A DNA stretch of 64,000 bases from Vanessa cardui. Its lineage: Eukaryota; Arthropoda; Insecta; Lepidoptera; Nymphalidae. Below, in pieces: positions 21,739 to 33,915 of the stretch. The position numbers and the translations under genes are program-made. The stretch spans positions 10,356,501-10,420,500 of the forward strand of contig NC_061140.1 of the NCBI RefSeq assembly GCF_905220365.1, in the 5' to 3' direction. The notes beneath the pieces are model-generated. The model worked only from the letters and a program-made list of their open reading frames with translations. It was not told where the DNA came from and did no database searches. Each line of letters starts with the position of its first letter. The first letter of the stretch is position 1.

Positions 21739-22863
21739 CATGTGTATTATTTGAAGACCTTTTTAAAACCGAGCGGTGTGACTTTCAATTCAATTTTCTC
21801 TTGAAGTCGTGTTGGAATTCTGGATTTATCACTTCGAACTGAAATATTAATATCAGTTTTATAGGTACTAACCATACATTACTACCGCCAAACAGGGATA
21901 TTAGTGATTGTTATGTAACAGTTGAATGAATAAGTAAGCCAATGTTAGTATAGAGATGTCAGGAATTGTTAATATTTCTTACGACGCCAATACAGTAATG
22001 TCATCAATTTGACATTTCGATTATTTAGTAATAATAATTTATTTCAGATTATTAATCCATATTCATTTAAAATTTGATGAAATAAGTATAAAATTAAAAT
22101 TTGAATGATTGTTACACTTAAATAATTAGATTTTATTTAGATTTATATTTAAATAATTTGGAATTAATTAAAACTAAATAATGAAAAAATACAAAACATA
22201 AACAAAGAATTTACGGCCTCCGGTAAGACCACCGTTCTAAAAAAATGTTTAATAGAGGGAGCATGTATAGTGATTTAATTCAAAGGATATAGGGTTAAAA
22301 TACATCATCGTGTTACAACACTGATGATATTCAATTATAAGTTATAATATAATATAAGTTTCAATTGGATGGCTATACCAATGATTATAACCAATGGTAT
22401 GAATATTATTCTACACTTATCAACACATCCACAACAAATTGTAAACCTCATTTGTAGTTTTTTAGACTTTATTGATTATGGAAAAAATAACAGTGACTTA
22501 TTTTATTAGGAAATCAGTATGTACAATATGTTCCACTGGCTCATCAAATTCTCCCGCCAAACAGTAATCAGATTTGTGTTTCAGCTTATAGATTAAATTG
22601 TGATTAAGCCAGTGCGAGGGATATAACATCTTAGTTGGCGGTTAATATATCTGTTTATATATATATATATACGTTATTATATATAAGGTGACCTATTCAT
22701 TACATCTTATGTCATCATCAGTATACATATTTTTAAATACACTAACAACTTAAGAATATAAAATAAACGATTCCACTAAAAATGTTATCCTTTACTTGTA
22801 ACGTCATTTCACGTTAGACACTTTAGTGACAATTTATATGATATAAAAAATCGCTAGTTTAAC
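21739..22863. other. unassigned AT-rich DNA
   Basis: About 1.1 kb without gene signal. A TA dinucleotide tract lies at about 22652-22672. Confidence 0.4.
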
Positions 22864-22865
22864 TA

Positions 22866-23090
22866 TATATACGTGCTTAATTTCTGTTTATAATTCATCT
22901 CGTGCTCGGCGGTGAAGGAAAACATCGTTAGGAAACCTGCGTGTGTTTAATTTCATCGAAATTCTGCCACATGTGCATTCCACCAACCCGCATTGGAATA
23001 GCGTGGTAGAATATACTCCAAACCATCTCCTTAATGGAAGAGGAGGCCTTATCCTAGCAGTGGGAAATTTACAGGCTGCTACTTTATATT
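22866..23090 (+). mobile_element. SINE-A, 5'-truncated
   Basis: Starts at TATATATACGTGCTTAATTT, missing the tRNA-like head, and keeps body and tail (CCTAGCAGTGGGAAATTTAC then ACAGGCTGCTACTTTA). It belongs to the ACTTTA-tail subfamily. Confidence 0.87.
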
Positions 23091-23817
23091 ATTCACACAA
23101 TTAACTTGCAAGATAAATAACATTGCAAGTTAAATAAAAGATTGATATAAAATGTAATTTTTTTATTCATATATTCCTAAAACGTAATATAGGAATAACG
23201 AAATAAATCATTCGTTTCTGATAAAATTTAATTAAACATTCTACTGAAATGTAACAAAATTGTACGTCTAGTCAAATAATCTTAAATCATGGATATTAAT
23301 AGCGGGGACGATGGAACCTTCATCGATTTTAAACGCGATGCGATATAACCGCTGTCCCTTCAAAGTTATTAATGTAGGGATCGCCGATTACCATTGCGGT
23401 GTAAACTTCGTTACGATTCGTTGGCGATTATTTTAATCCGACAAAGCCTTTCAATAAGGATCGAAATCACCATTCGATACTCTGTCATTTTATTAAATGT
23501 TGAAAACCTACGTACGATATTTTGATCCTTATTTACAATACAATAGTATAAATTATAATGATTAAATTCGCGTGTAAAGATTTCATAATTAATTCATATG
23601 AAAATATGAAGCGAAAATATAATTGTGTTCGAGAGTTAAAAACTTCTCGTAAGGCTAAGTGTATGTAGATCTGTCTAAGTGATACAGTTAATATACCAAA
23701 TATTTCATCGTTACCGAAATTTAAGTAAGTTCACTGTCTATAGTGTTTAACAATGAAAGATCCTGGTAAGTGTTTTTAAAAGTTATACCTATAAGCAAGT
23801 ATGTAACTTTATCTGAA
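23091..23817. other. unassigned; mixed-composition block 23290-23490
   Basis: 23290-23490 stands out from the surrounding AT-rich DNA (ATAGCGGGGACGATGGAACC, ACGATTCGTTGGCGATTATT), matches no repeat here and has no open frame. Candidate conserved regulatory DNA. Confidence 0.4.
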
Positions 23818-24020
23818 TATATATTAATATTAGAAATGTGAAAGTAGCTTCGTCTATCTGTCGCTCTTTCACGACCAAACCGCTGAACCGAAATTGATGA
23901 AATTTGGTATGAAGCAAACTTGAACTCCAAGAAAATACATAGCCTCCCTTTTTACCTGACACATGACAACGAACACCCTAAAATACTAACAAAGCCGAAG
24001 GCGACTACTAGTAATATATA
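23818..24020 (+). repeat. REP-F copy
   Basis: Order: ATATTAATATTAGAAATGTG, TCTATCTGTCGCTCTTTCAC, AAACCGCTGAACCGAAATTG, GAAATTTGGTATGAAGC, ending AAGCCGAAGGCGACTACTAG. Shared with 29143, 34765 and 39950. This is a very common lepidopteran repeat type, probably a LINE 3' end or its SINE. Confidence 0.75.
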
Positions 24021-24478
24021 AATTGACCACCGTAATCGGAAGGCTACGTGGTTCATTGTAAATAATGTTCCTGGTAATTATTTTTCTTTCTTTTTTTTTA
24101 ATATCTTAACTGTGTCAATTATCAATATACTCAGATAATAAGAAGAAATATGACATAATTTATTTCTATGTCTTACTTTTTCGTTTCGTTAACTTTAAAA
24201 AAAAACAAATTTTATTCATATAAGTATATTCGTTAAAAGTTATTTGTGAAGTAAGGTTGGCAACCGTGCTACCATCAACGTGTTCCATCGCCAAGAAATA
24301 AAGTAATAATACTTACGGTTAATGGCCTGAGTTACGGTAAGTGCAGTTAACCTGTCTAATGCAAATATGTATAATAAACAAAATAAAAAGATTTGCTAAT
24401 AGCACTGTACAGTAAAAAGTTCTTGATTTAATATATTCTTATGTATCATTTATTATTAACGCTATTTCAATTTCGTTT
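24021..24478. other. unassigned AT-rich DNA
   Basis: Nothing recognised. Confidence 0.4.
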
Positions 24479-24712
24479 TCAAATCATTGCATAGGACAAG
24501 CAACGGATTTTGATGTTTTTAATTTTTAATATTAGAGTGATTCGAGAATGAGGTTTTCGTATATATATATTTTTATAATACATGGACAATAAGTAGGAAC
24601 CATTGTTAACTTTAGAAATTTCTAATGTGATGTCGTAAATAAACAAATTCTGTAATATATTTAGTAATAGTATTCCCTCGTGCGAAGCCGGGGCCCGTCG
24701 CAAGTAGCCTAC
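24479..24712 (+). repeat. REP-I copy
   Basis: CAACGGATTTTGATG, AGAGTGATTCGAGAATGAGG, AAATAAACAAATTCTGTAAT, ending TCGTGCGAAGCCGGGGCCCG. Same order as 57450-57797. Confidence 0.7.
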
Positions 24713-24869
24713 AATATAATAATAATAATCGCTAAAATCTGAAACGTGAAGGCGGGTAGCGCAAGATCAATTCTGAGGAGTCTTAGAGGCTTGTATCCAA
24801 CAGTCGTCAGACGTAATTACGATGATAATGATTCAAAACGTAATTGTTTCACAAAACCATAGTACCATA

Positions 24870-25158
24870 ATAGTGGTAGGGCTTTATGCAAGCCCGCCTG
24901 GGTAGGTACCACCCCCTCATCAGATATTCTACCGCTAAACAACAGTACGCAGTATTGTTGTGTTCCCTTTTGAACGGTGAGTGAGCCAGTGTAACTACAG
25001 GCACAAGGGACAAAAGAAAAGGGAGTTCCCAAGGTTAGTGGCGCATTGTAAATGTAAGGAATAGTTCATATTTCTTACAGCGTCATTGTCTATGGGTGAT
25101 GGTGACCACTTACCATCAGGTGGCCCATACGTTCGTCCGCCGACTTATTTCATAAAAA
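24870..25158 (-). repeat. REP-B, near full length
   Basis: Minus-strand copy spanning GGTGGTAGGGCTT-type 3' end (here AGTGGTAGGGCTTTATGC) to GGTGGCCCATACGTTCGTCC and a run of A. A 69-codon frame in it is repeat-derived. Close to the REP-B consensus, so relatively young. Confidence 0.88.
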
Positions 25159-25746
25159 AAAAAGTATTCCTTAGATTATTGACATTGAAACATAATATAG
25201 CATCAATTCAATGTCCAAATAACTTTTATTTTCTGCTCTTGTGGTTTGAATAGGCTCTGGGTTTTTTCTTGTTTCGACTTTTTTTATTGTGATAAGTTAT
25301 ATTTTTAGGATAAATAATGTTTATGTTCTTATGTTTAAATTTTTGTTAGATAAAGCTTATTAGATAAACGCGGTCGGAGGGAAAATTGCCGGACGGGGTG
25401 CTTTTGAAGTAAACTCCGCCAAAATTTTAAGAGGTTTACAAAAACTTTGATAACTTCCAAATATAATTTATCTATATTTTTTACATATTTATTTCTGAAA
25501 AATGAACGATATTTTACGTAAATATATTGTCATATCAATATATATACTTATATATATTTTCGAATGATATAGAAAAGAAGCATTATTATTTTCATAACGG
25601 ACCGTTACTGTAAGATATATCAAAAGCAGTTTGAATAAATGTATATAAATATGTATATCGCCACCCTCCTTGCTTACGACTATGACCATGGCCAGTATTA
25701 CACCTTGGGATAGCACTAATCATGTGTTAATATTGTGCAACTTTAC
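25159..25746. other. unassigned AT-rich DNA
   Basis: No gene. A short GC-rich patch at 25370-25420 (GCGGTCGGAGGGAAAATTGC) is unassigned. Confidence 0.35.
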
Positions 25747-26032
25747 TTGGTGGTAGGGCTTTGTGCAAGCCCGCCTAGGTCGCTACACCCACTCATCAGA
25801 TATACTACCGCTAAACAACAGTACGCAATATTGTTGTGTTCCGATTTGAAAGGTGATTGAGCCAGTGTAACTACAGGCACAAGGGACATAGCATCTTAGT
25901 TCCCAAGGTTGGTGGCGCATTGGCGATGTAACGAATAGTTAATATTTCTTACAGCGTCATTGTCTATGGGTGATGGTGACCGCTTATCATGGTGACCCAT
26001 ATTCTCGTCCGCCAACCTATTCCATAAAAACA
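25747..26032 (-). repeat. REP-B, near full length
   Basis: Second minus-strand copy in this kilobase: CTTGGTGGTAGGGCTTTGTG at one end and CGTCCGCCAACCTATTCCAT at the other. Small deletion in the GGTGGCCC region. Very similar to 24870-25158 but not a tandem partner, as unrelated DNA lies between. Confidence 0.9.
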
Positions 26033-26033
26033 A

Positions 26034-26084
26034 CTGCCTCATTGATCTAGTGGCTATATCATTACCACTAGATCAATGAGGCAG
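26034..26084. repeat. 20-bp perfect inverted repeat, 11-nt loop
   Basis: CTGCCTCATTGATCTAGTGG at 26034-26053 and its exact reverse complement at 26065-26084. The arm resembles the first bases of a tRNA-like SINE head (TCTAGTGG is A-box-like). It abuts the end of REP-B. Confidence 0.88.
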
Positions 26085-28283
26085 GCAATCTGATAGATTA
26101 GACCGATAAAATTGACTAAATTTTTAAAATATTCACACTAATAGCATGCAATCCCATGCCTTGGAAAACACGGCAATCCGTCTTGCGTCCAAAGTACTTC
26201 TGTATCTGTATCTGATTATAAGAAAAGGATGGTAAATATTTGTGCTCAGTAACGTGTCACGCGTAATTTTCTATATAATATCTTCCTTTAGGCTATAATC
26301 TTAACTATATTCGTTGAGTATAATAGTATACTACCAGACAACTATACACAACACATACAGAACCCTATCGCGAATGTAACACGCATTACACATAGACGGC
26401 ATATCCAACATAACCACAGTACAAATTGGTTTTTATGTTCAAAGTCGGTTACTTTTTTCCCCGTCTGGTTTCAAAACAGTTTGCATTATAGCAATAAAAG
26501 TGAATAACGACCTCCTTTCAACAGATTAATAGTAGCTTACCGCGCAGGTTCGGATCGGTATTGTTTAATATTCAGACCGCTACTTCTAAAATACCACCTG
26601 CTTTAAAAATGACATGAAACAGAATAAGGACATCTATTGGATTATTATTTTGAATTTCGAATTCGAAAATTCCAAATTCGAAATTTGAATTTAGTTTAAG
26701 TGTCATTGTTAAAATTAAAAAAATATTTACTAATAGCTATACCCGCCCCGCTTTTGTGGAAATTAATCAGCGAAATTAAATTTTTATCTACAAATCACAC
26801 AACCTCTTTTGTATATATATAGATAGTCTATCATTTGCTCAATGACATATTCTTACTGTATATCATTTTAATAAAGATCGGTTCATGCGTTCTTGAGTTA
26901 TAGCGGGACATACAAAAAATCAGACAAAAAATTTAAAAATGGTAAAACTGATGACAATCAGTCATAAAAGAAATATTTAGACAGAATCTAGAGATTTATT
27001 CAGTAGTATATTGTTACAAGAGTAACCTTAGCCTTCAATACGGTGTTATGACATTTGATACAATAACATAATTTATATCACATTATTATTGCATATTATT
27101 AATATAGCAGGGGCTATTGAATTTACTTTATTATATACAATTATTATTGTAATTAATTGATCAATAATTTGTAAAACTGTAATTAATATTATTTTATATG
27201 GCATAGCATTTAATACTGGCATGTAACACTATTCCTTATTTTAAATATGATTGAGCTGTCGTTATAAAACAATGGGACGATAGCGTGGCATTTGTTAAAT
27301 GATCATCAAAAGATAGAGACATTGAAGCATCATTGTATAACGATAATATTATTTTATGAAAATTACTTCACTGTTTTCATTACAACGTACTGTTCTCGAG
27401 GTACCGTGTCAGGATGGCTCTTCCATTATGCTGGTATTCAGCGGTGCAGGTATTGTTCCTACGTCGGTCGCGTGATTAAACGAATAATCTTCGTAGCCAC
27501 GTTTCATCCATAAATGGAACTCGTACCACAATTTTACTTACAGGAACTAATTCCACGTCGTTATCTAGTTTTACGAATTCGTTTTAAAATCTTTTATTCT
27601 AGTAATGTTTGTTTATATTGTAGTATCATAATATAAATCTTTTATGATTTATTATCATTTCGACTTTCAATAGAATTATACTTTTTTGTGGTATAGATTT
27701 GTTAATTTAATCAGAAGTCAAAATTCCAATAAAATCATAACTCATACTTCTCTTGTAACTCAGTGGTCACTCACAACTTTAGTTAAGTGGATCGCGTGGT
27801 CATCTTATATCTTAATACAGAAGTCGATTTTGTCTTAGTGATTATGAGACGATAGTTGCACATAGAAAATTGGCTATGGTCTCATTTTGTAGAGCTCTAG
27901 TCATAGATGGACAAAAAGATAAAAAAGATTCTTGATCGCAATTACTAATACTAAATTGTGGTGTTTTATCGAAGATTTAATAGTAGAGTACTACGGCTGT
28001 ATAAGAAAGCAAAAATTAAATTGTAAACAAAATCAAACAAAATTGCTATCGACAAAATCCAATTATTTCCAATAAACGCGTTGTTTCGCGTGAAACACAC
28101 TAGTTATTATAGTTGTAGTAAAGCAACAAAATGGATTACTAATCCCCGGTAGTGCGAAATGACGCGTCTTTTTATAAAAGTGTCAAAGTGACAGAAGTTT
28201 TGCGTTCTCCGTCCGTCTTTTGTTATAATCTGTGGGTTGAAGTATATCCAATCCCATTTTATTTAAGTAAAGTGTATAAATGT
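26085..28283. other. unassigned AT-rich DNA, 2.2 kb
   Basis: No gene. 26650-26695 is a compound AT palindrome built from AATTTCGAATTCG units. 26430-26620 is slightly GC-richer. Frames below 75 codons show no family resemblance. Confidence 0.35.
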
Positions 28284-28345
28284 AATAAAATTGGAGTGTC
28301 TGTTTTTAATATTAAAATAACCACTTTTTAGTAAATTTATGTATA
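28284..28345 (+). repeat. REP-H head fragment
   Basis: AAAATTGGAGTGTCTGTTTT then TAATATTAAAATAACCACTT matches the first part of REP-H at 16430 and 52755. Confidence 0.55.
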
Positions 28346-29142
28346 CACGGTTCAAACAAGGACTTAAGTTACTTACATTAAAAGAAGTTACAGCTGCAAA
28401 TAATGTCCCTGTTGGATCACAACTGATTCTTGAATAAAACCGGCTGAGCTCTTAGTGTTGACAATAAGTATTATTATTACAAATTAATTAAAACGATTAT
28501 GAAAACGCGTTACGAATCTATCACCAACAGATTATCAACAAAAAAATCACTATGAACTAATAACAATGAACGAACAAAATCGTATGTATAAATTGTAGGT
28601 AAGCCCAGTTTCACCCGAGTTTGCTTATGAAAAAGTAATAAAACAGCTTTTGTATGACAGGGCAATTTTATGGCGAATGAAAGAATAACTATGCCAGTGA
28701 ATGAGGCGCGTCGACGCCTACGGATATTTGATGCGTTACCTTCTATTGTTCATACGTTGAATGGTCGCTTTTTCTGATGGAAAATGACTCCATGACAAAG
28801 AGTCATATCTTGCTAAACATTTTGTTGCTACGATATTTGAAAAAAAAAATGGTCTACGTGCAATTTTATGTTACCTCCCTATCAGCCGACGTTTCACGCT
28901 TTTAGGGTAAAAATACGTATATGCAATTTTTTTGAAGTTTCAATCCTCTCAGAACATTGGGATTAAAATCTCAAGGTTATACTTGTGGAATATTTCTGTA
29001 CGTAACGTAAAACATTTTAGATGCAATATGTGTCCCCGATTTCAATATGCATTATGAATTGAAATCAACTAGGATTCGCCTTATTTTGTAACAAAATAAA
29101 AATACATTCACCAACTAGCAACGTCACTAACGCTAAGATCTA
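28346..29142. other. unassigned DNA
   Basis: 28700-28820 is less AT-rich (GAGGCGCGTCGACGCCTACG at 28704-28723) but without a frame or repeat match. Confidence 0.35.
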
Positions 29143-29312
29143 TATTAATATTATAAATGTAAAAGTAGACCAAACCACTGAAACTAATTTGGTGAAATTT
29201 GGTATGAAGCAAACTTGAACTTCGAGAAGACGTAGGCTACTTTTTTTGCCTTATAGTTGACAAACAAAACGCGAGAGAAGCCGAGGTCGACTACTAATCT
29301 GTTAATATACTA
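29143..29312 (+). repeat. REP-F copy, internally deleted
   Basis: ATTAATATTATAAATGTAAA then a deletion of the CTGTCTGT part, ACCAAACCACTGAAAC, GAAATTTGGTATGAAGCAAA, ending AGAAGCCGAGGTCGACTACT. Confidence 0.7.
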
Positions 29313-29321
29313 ACTACTGAA

Positions 29322-29452
29322 GAGCCGTGCTCGTGATGGGTCAGTAGCTTGCACACATATGTACATCTTAAACGACGCTTGCGGTTTCAAGTCCAAGCAA
29401 GTATCCATGAGTTTTCATAAGCTTTGGTCATATTTATAATCCACTTAATGTT
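29322..29452 (+). mobile_element. older SINE-A, 5' part, split by a younger SINE-A
   Basis: Diverged head: GAGCCGTGCTCGTGATGGGT, ACATCTTAAACGACGCTTGC, B box GGTTTCAAGTCC, then CATAAGCTTTGGTCATATTT and ATAATCCACTTAATGTTCGG, where SINE 29453-29761 interrupts. Confidence 0.65.
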
Positions 29453-29761
29453 CGGAGTCGATATGGCCCAGTGGTTAGAACGCGTGCATCTTAACCGATG
29501 ATTGCGGGTTCAAACCCAGGCAAGCACCGCTGATTCGTGTGCTTAATTTGTATTTATAATTCATCTCGTACTCGGCGGTGAAGGAAAACATCGTGAGGAA
29601 ACCTGCATGTGACAAATTCCATAGAAATTCTGCCACATATTTATTCAACCAACCCGCATTGTATCAGCGCGGTGGAATATGTTCTAACCTTCTCCTCTAA
29701 GGGAGAGGAGACCTTTAGCCCAGCATTGGGAATTTACAGGCTGTTGTTGATGTTGTTGTTG
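29453..29761 (+). mobile_element. SINE-A, full length, (GTT)n tail, nested in older SINE-A
   Basis: Intact A box and B box, close to consensus, tail ACAGGCTGTTGTTGATG plus GTT units. A 7-bp duplication TAATGTT lies at 29446-29452 and 29762-29768. Its insertion point is inside an older copy of the same family. Confidence 0.88.
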
Positions 29762-29880
29762 TAATGTTTCGCGAAACAACGAATCGTGCATGCATGCGTT
29801 AGATGAAAATTTGCCATAAGTGCTCCTACAAAACGTAATGAAGGTTGGATATAACTTTAAATCAACCAATGCGGTTGCAT
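29762..29880 (+). mobile_element. older SINE-A, 3' continuation
   Basis: Weak but ordered matches to the SINE-A body: GCGAAACAACGAATCGTGCA, GAAAATTTGCCATAAGTGCT, then CCAATGCGGTT. This fits the interrupted copy resuming; divergence is high. Confidence 0.4.
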
Positions 29881-30118
29881 GGAAACAATGACTCAAAGAT
29901 GAGCTCTGTAGAATTATTTTATTCCCAAACTTTTTCCAAGAATTCTCCAAGCGCCCTAAAAGGATTAACTTGGATTTAGATTATATTATTTTTCACGAAG
30001 ACGACGAGGAATATGATCTTACCTATTTTATAAAAAAAGATCAGCGGTTCTCTGAGATTAGTCTTTCTGACAGTAACTCTGACTATTTTGTAATTATATT
30101 TTAATCTCAAGTTCGTAT

Positions 30119-30284
30119 AACTTGTCACCAAACTTGGGAACTAAGATATTACATCCCTTTTGCTTGTACTCGCTCACTCACTCACCCCTTAAACTGGAAC
30201 ACAATAATAGTGAATACTGCTGTTTGGCTGTAGAATATCTGATAAGTTGGCTGTACTTACCCAGACGTACATAGTCCACCAAGT
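30119..30284 (+). repeat. REP-B, 3' half
   Basis: From TTGGGAACTAAGATATTACA through CTCACTCACCCCTTAAACTG to TACTTACCCAGACG and CCACCAAGTAA. 5' half missing. Confidence 0.75.
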
Positions 30285-30352
30285 AATAAGTAAAAAATAA
30301 TAGTTTTAATTCACTTACAATAAAGCTCTACTTTCAGTTGTGTTGTTTATGT

Positions 30353-30576
30353 GAGGGCGGTAAATATACCCATAAACATTGGCGCTGTTGGAAATATTAA
30401 CAATTCCTTACATCGCCTATTTACCACCGACCTTGAAAACTACGATGTTATGTTCCTTATGTCTGTACAAGGGTTCTCTCACCTTTCAAATCGGACACAA
30501 CAATACGAAGTATTGCTGCACGGCGGCAGAATACCTGATGAATATGTGGTATATACCCAAACGACCTAGCACAAAT
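30353..30576 (+). repeat. REP-B, 5'-truncated, diverged
   Basis: CCCATAAACATTGGCGCTGT, TTACATCGCC, ACCGACCTTGAAAACTACGA, ACACAACAATACG, ACCCAAACGACCTAGCACAA. Repeat-derived 72- and 76-codon frames lie within it and are not genes. Confidence 0.75.
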
Positions 30577-30630
30577 TTCAAAATCCAAGTTAAACGATCG
30601 TTTTCATAATAGGCAAACGGTCACGCTTAC
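30577..30630 (+). repeat. flanking direct repeat, left copy
   Basis: AAACGATCGTTTTCATAATA then GGCAAACGGTCACGCTTAC. It nearly matches 30904-30955 across the intervening SINE-A. Confidence 0.8.
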
Positions 30631-30903
30631 AACATGTACAGGTTGTAAATTTCCCACCGCTGGACTAATGCCTCATCTCCCTTTCAGGATGAGGTTTGAA
30701 ACACATTCCATCCTGCTACTCAAAAGCGGGTCGGTGGTGAATCCACCAAACGTCATCATTCAATTCGACACATACAGGGGTCCTCAAGACGTTTCCCTTC
30801 ACCAAATAGCATGAAATGAATTATAAGCACGAATCAAGCACAGGTTTGAACCCGCAATTATCAGTTAAGATGAACGCGTTTTAACCACTGGGCCATCTCA
30901 GCT
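30631..30903 (-). mobile_element. SINE-A, diverged, bracketed by long direct repeats
   Basis: Minus-strand copy from ACAGGTTGTAAATTTCCCAC to the head TGGCCCAGTGGTTAAAACGC (A box intact). Near the head, about 10 bp of the AGTGGTGCTTGC segment is lost. It is directly bracketed by direct repeats of about 52 bp. Confidence 0.85.
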
Positions 30904-30955
30904 ATTAAATTCAAGTGCACGATCGTTTCCATAATAGGCAAAGGGTCACGCTTAC
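30904..30955 (+). repeat. flanking direct repeat, right copy
   Basis: GATCGTTTCCATAATAGGCA then AAGGGTCACGCTTAC. Only two differences from the left copy over the last 36 bp. Confidence 0.8.
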
Positions 30956-33571
30956 GTTTTATTGTATTGGGGCCCACGAACGGTAGTTACGCAGATGCAT
31001 TAAAATTTTCCTCATGTGGAAGCCACTTGGAAATTCTCGGTTTCTCAAATAGTTTTTGTCCTTTTAAGGGACACGAACGAACTATCATATACAAAAGTAT
31101 GTTCAAAGAGTTACTAATAGTACTTCAGCAATATTTAAAGTGTACATACACACAAATAAAAACGTACACACACAAAGAAAGATATACCAGAAAAAATTAC
31201 AAAATGGATGAATTGAATAGAGATTTTTAAATGTTTAGTATACAAAATAATGACCAGTTTTGCCATTGTCACAAAAATTACCGTATTTTACGGCGATTCG
31301 ATCAAATATAATAAAAATTAATGATCTATAGTTACAATTCCTATAAGCTGATAAAGTTTATTGCTCTGGTAACTATTTTAGGAAGATACAGAATGGTTTT
31401 CAGGCTTGTCAATATTATATCATTGTAATATATAATTATGTGTTTATTATAATTATAATAATTATTATTATTATAATTTTTGAAAGATTTTTGGGTGTAA
31501 TTTAATTTCTAAAATATATATATCAGACTTTTAATCATTGTTTTCATACGGGATAAATAATGTAGTGATTAATTTAAAACGAGCAAACATATTGTCTTAT
31601 ATTTATTACGCTATCAAAATAATTAAATATAATAAAAAAATAATTAAATAGAATTAAATTAATTTATTAATACATATATGGGATACAAATTAAGTAAGTA
31701 AGTGAAAATAGTGAATTTGAGAGATGAATAACATAGGTCATAGGACGTTATAGTTCAACTCAGTGGAATAATATTATGAAAATGGATAGAGTGTTAATTT
31801 AATATCATCTCATACTACCCTAAAATTAAAGTTCATAGTAAGATCAGGTCAACGACCTTCCGATAATACATAAATAACAATGGAAGAATACAAATGAGAT
31901 CAACCCACGTCGGATGATTGGCATTGTCTCCTATGAAAATAGGCTAGCTTGCCTGACGGGTATGTCTATTTCGTATTGTGATCATTGTTTACGGCTGACC
32001 CTATTTTTTTTATTCCCTTGCCCTAGATCTGACTTGTGGTTAGATAAAATGTATTAATTGATTTTTACGATAGCTCATTATGTTTACGAGGTCTATCAAT
32101 GGATTATTCGCATCGCTTTTGTTTATAGACTATTGTTCAAATTCTAACATAGATACATGATGACTTCAGCATCATTAGAGCTTTGTGTCCTATTTAAAAG
32201 TTACATTTTACAACTGATTTTGTTTTGTGTGCAGATTTAATTACTAATACACATTTAATATCAATGATACATTTGAATGTTTGTTTGTGATGCGAAGTGA
32301 TTTTGTAGAATAGGATATGGGAGTCTCTTTCGTAAGTTTTGGTAAGTTTAACATTAGTTAAATCTTTTAAAATGCGATAAAATAACACATCCCGGTGAAT
32401 TCAGAACCTCATGATCTACAGTGATATGAGCTGAGCAAGTGTATACTACTAAACTAATTTCAAAAAGCTATAGGACCGTATTTACATGACGCATTTGCTT
32501 CTTTTATGCAGCGCACAGTACTTTGTCAGGAATTTCATAGAGGAGAGAGAGAAGCTTATGTCATTACCTGCTTAGAGATAAGAAGTTACTCATTTACATT
32601 TTATATTCTCATTTTTTTAAACGTATTGCGCTAATTGCCGATTAGTGTCTCTAGATGAGATGGTTTACAAGGGAGGTATTACACAGACAGCTGCGAACAT
32701 AGCTAAACTTGATGTGTCTTGGGTATGACATTTGTGTAACCGTCGTTCAGAATTGGGGACAAACGAAACTGTCTAGCAGACCTCGCTGCGAACAGTATGT
32801 GTCATCAAACAAGATTTTCGTAGCTCCCGAGTTTGTCCAAGCCTTTGAGATTATAGTACGTGATGTGCCTGTCTGTGCACTTGATGGACCTGTCTGAAAA
32901 TTTGGCACGGTTTACATCCTATTGTTTTGTCTGACAATAGTCACTACTTGCTCGAGTAATGACTAACAGCCGAAGCCATCCAAGAGTGAGTGAGATGGGT
33001 GCATATTTGTCTTCTTCATTCCATCTTTAAACAGTAGCACCAGATTTATTGGAGATCTCATTTATACCAAAAAACATAACGTAAATATTGGATTTGTTTA
33101 GCTTTATAGTTCATACAAATAAACGTATGAAAATACTTTATTTAATTGTCATAATTTTAAAGTTTTACTGTTATCCGCAAATTTATATTTTATCCATTAA
33201 CTGTATTAAAACCAAGTATCAATTATTGGCTTCATTCCCACGAGGATATTATTTAATAAAGTCAGAACAAATATATCGCTTATTAAAACGATCCGTTGGA
33301 TTCCTTTGAGAATATTTAAAATCTACAAAATCCACACATTTCGCTGTACATGTCAAAAAAGCGTATAAAATATATAAAGCTTTTGCGCTTCGATGTTTTA
33401 TTTTATTGTACCCGTTTGTAACAGATGTACGCTTTGAATTCTATTCTGATCAAGTTATATACAGATTCGATTTAAATGAGAATACCATTTGAGAAATGTA
33501 CAAAGCTACATATAATGCTTCATTTTAAATGTGTTATGCAATTAAATTCGTATCATTTTTATTTTCAGTAG
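30956..33571. other. unassigned DNA, 2.6 kb, no repeat family seen
   Basis: The longest repeat-free interval of the middle third. 31430-31690 is extremely AT-rich. 32630-32920 is of mixed composition with a 62-codon frame that I do not recognise. No splice-bounded exon could be argued. Confidence 0.35.
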
Positions 33572-33581
33572 TCAATTTATG

Positions 33582-33905
33582 GAGCTGGAGCTGAGATGGC
33601 CCAGTGGTTAGAACGCGTATATCTTAACCGATGATTTAGGGTTCAAACCCAGGCAAGCACCAAGCTCTATATATATGTGCTTAATTTGTGTTTATAATTC
33701 ATATCGTGCTCGGCGGTTAAGGAAAACATTGTGAGAAAACCTGCATGTGTCTAATTTAATCGGAATTCCGCCACATGTGCATTCCACCGACCCGCATTGG
33801 AACAGCGTGGTGAAATATGTTCCAAACTCTCTCCTTAATGGGAGAGGATGTCTTAGCCCAGCAGTGGGAAATTTACAGGCTGTTACTTCACTTTTCTACT
33901 TTTAT
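33582..33905 (+). mobile_element. SINE-A, full length, ACTTCACTTTT tail
   Basis: A box TGGCCCAGTGG and B box GGTTCAAACCC intact. CTATATATATGTGC marks the subfamily without (GTT)n; tail ACAGGCTGTTACTTCACTTT. A 10-bp duplication TCAATTTATG lies at 33572-33581 and 33906-33915. Confidence 0.92.
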
Positions 33906-33915
33906 TCAATTTATG

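Noticed and set aside
32709..32897. 62-codon frame in a mixed-composition region
   Set aside because: No domain, no upstream or downstream exon signal that can be argued, and length expected by chance.
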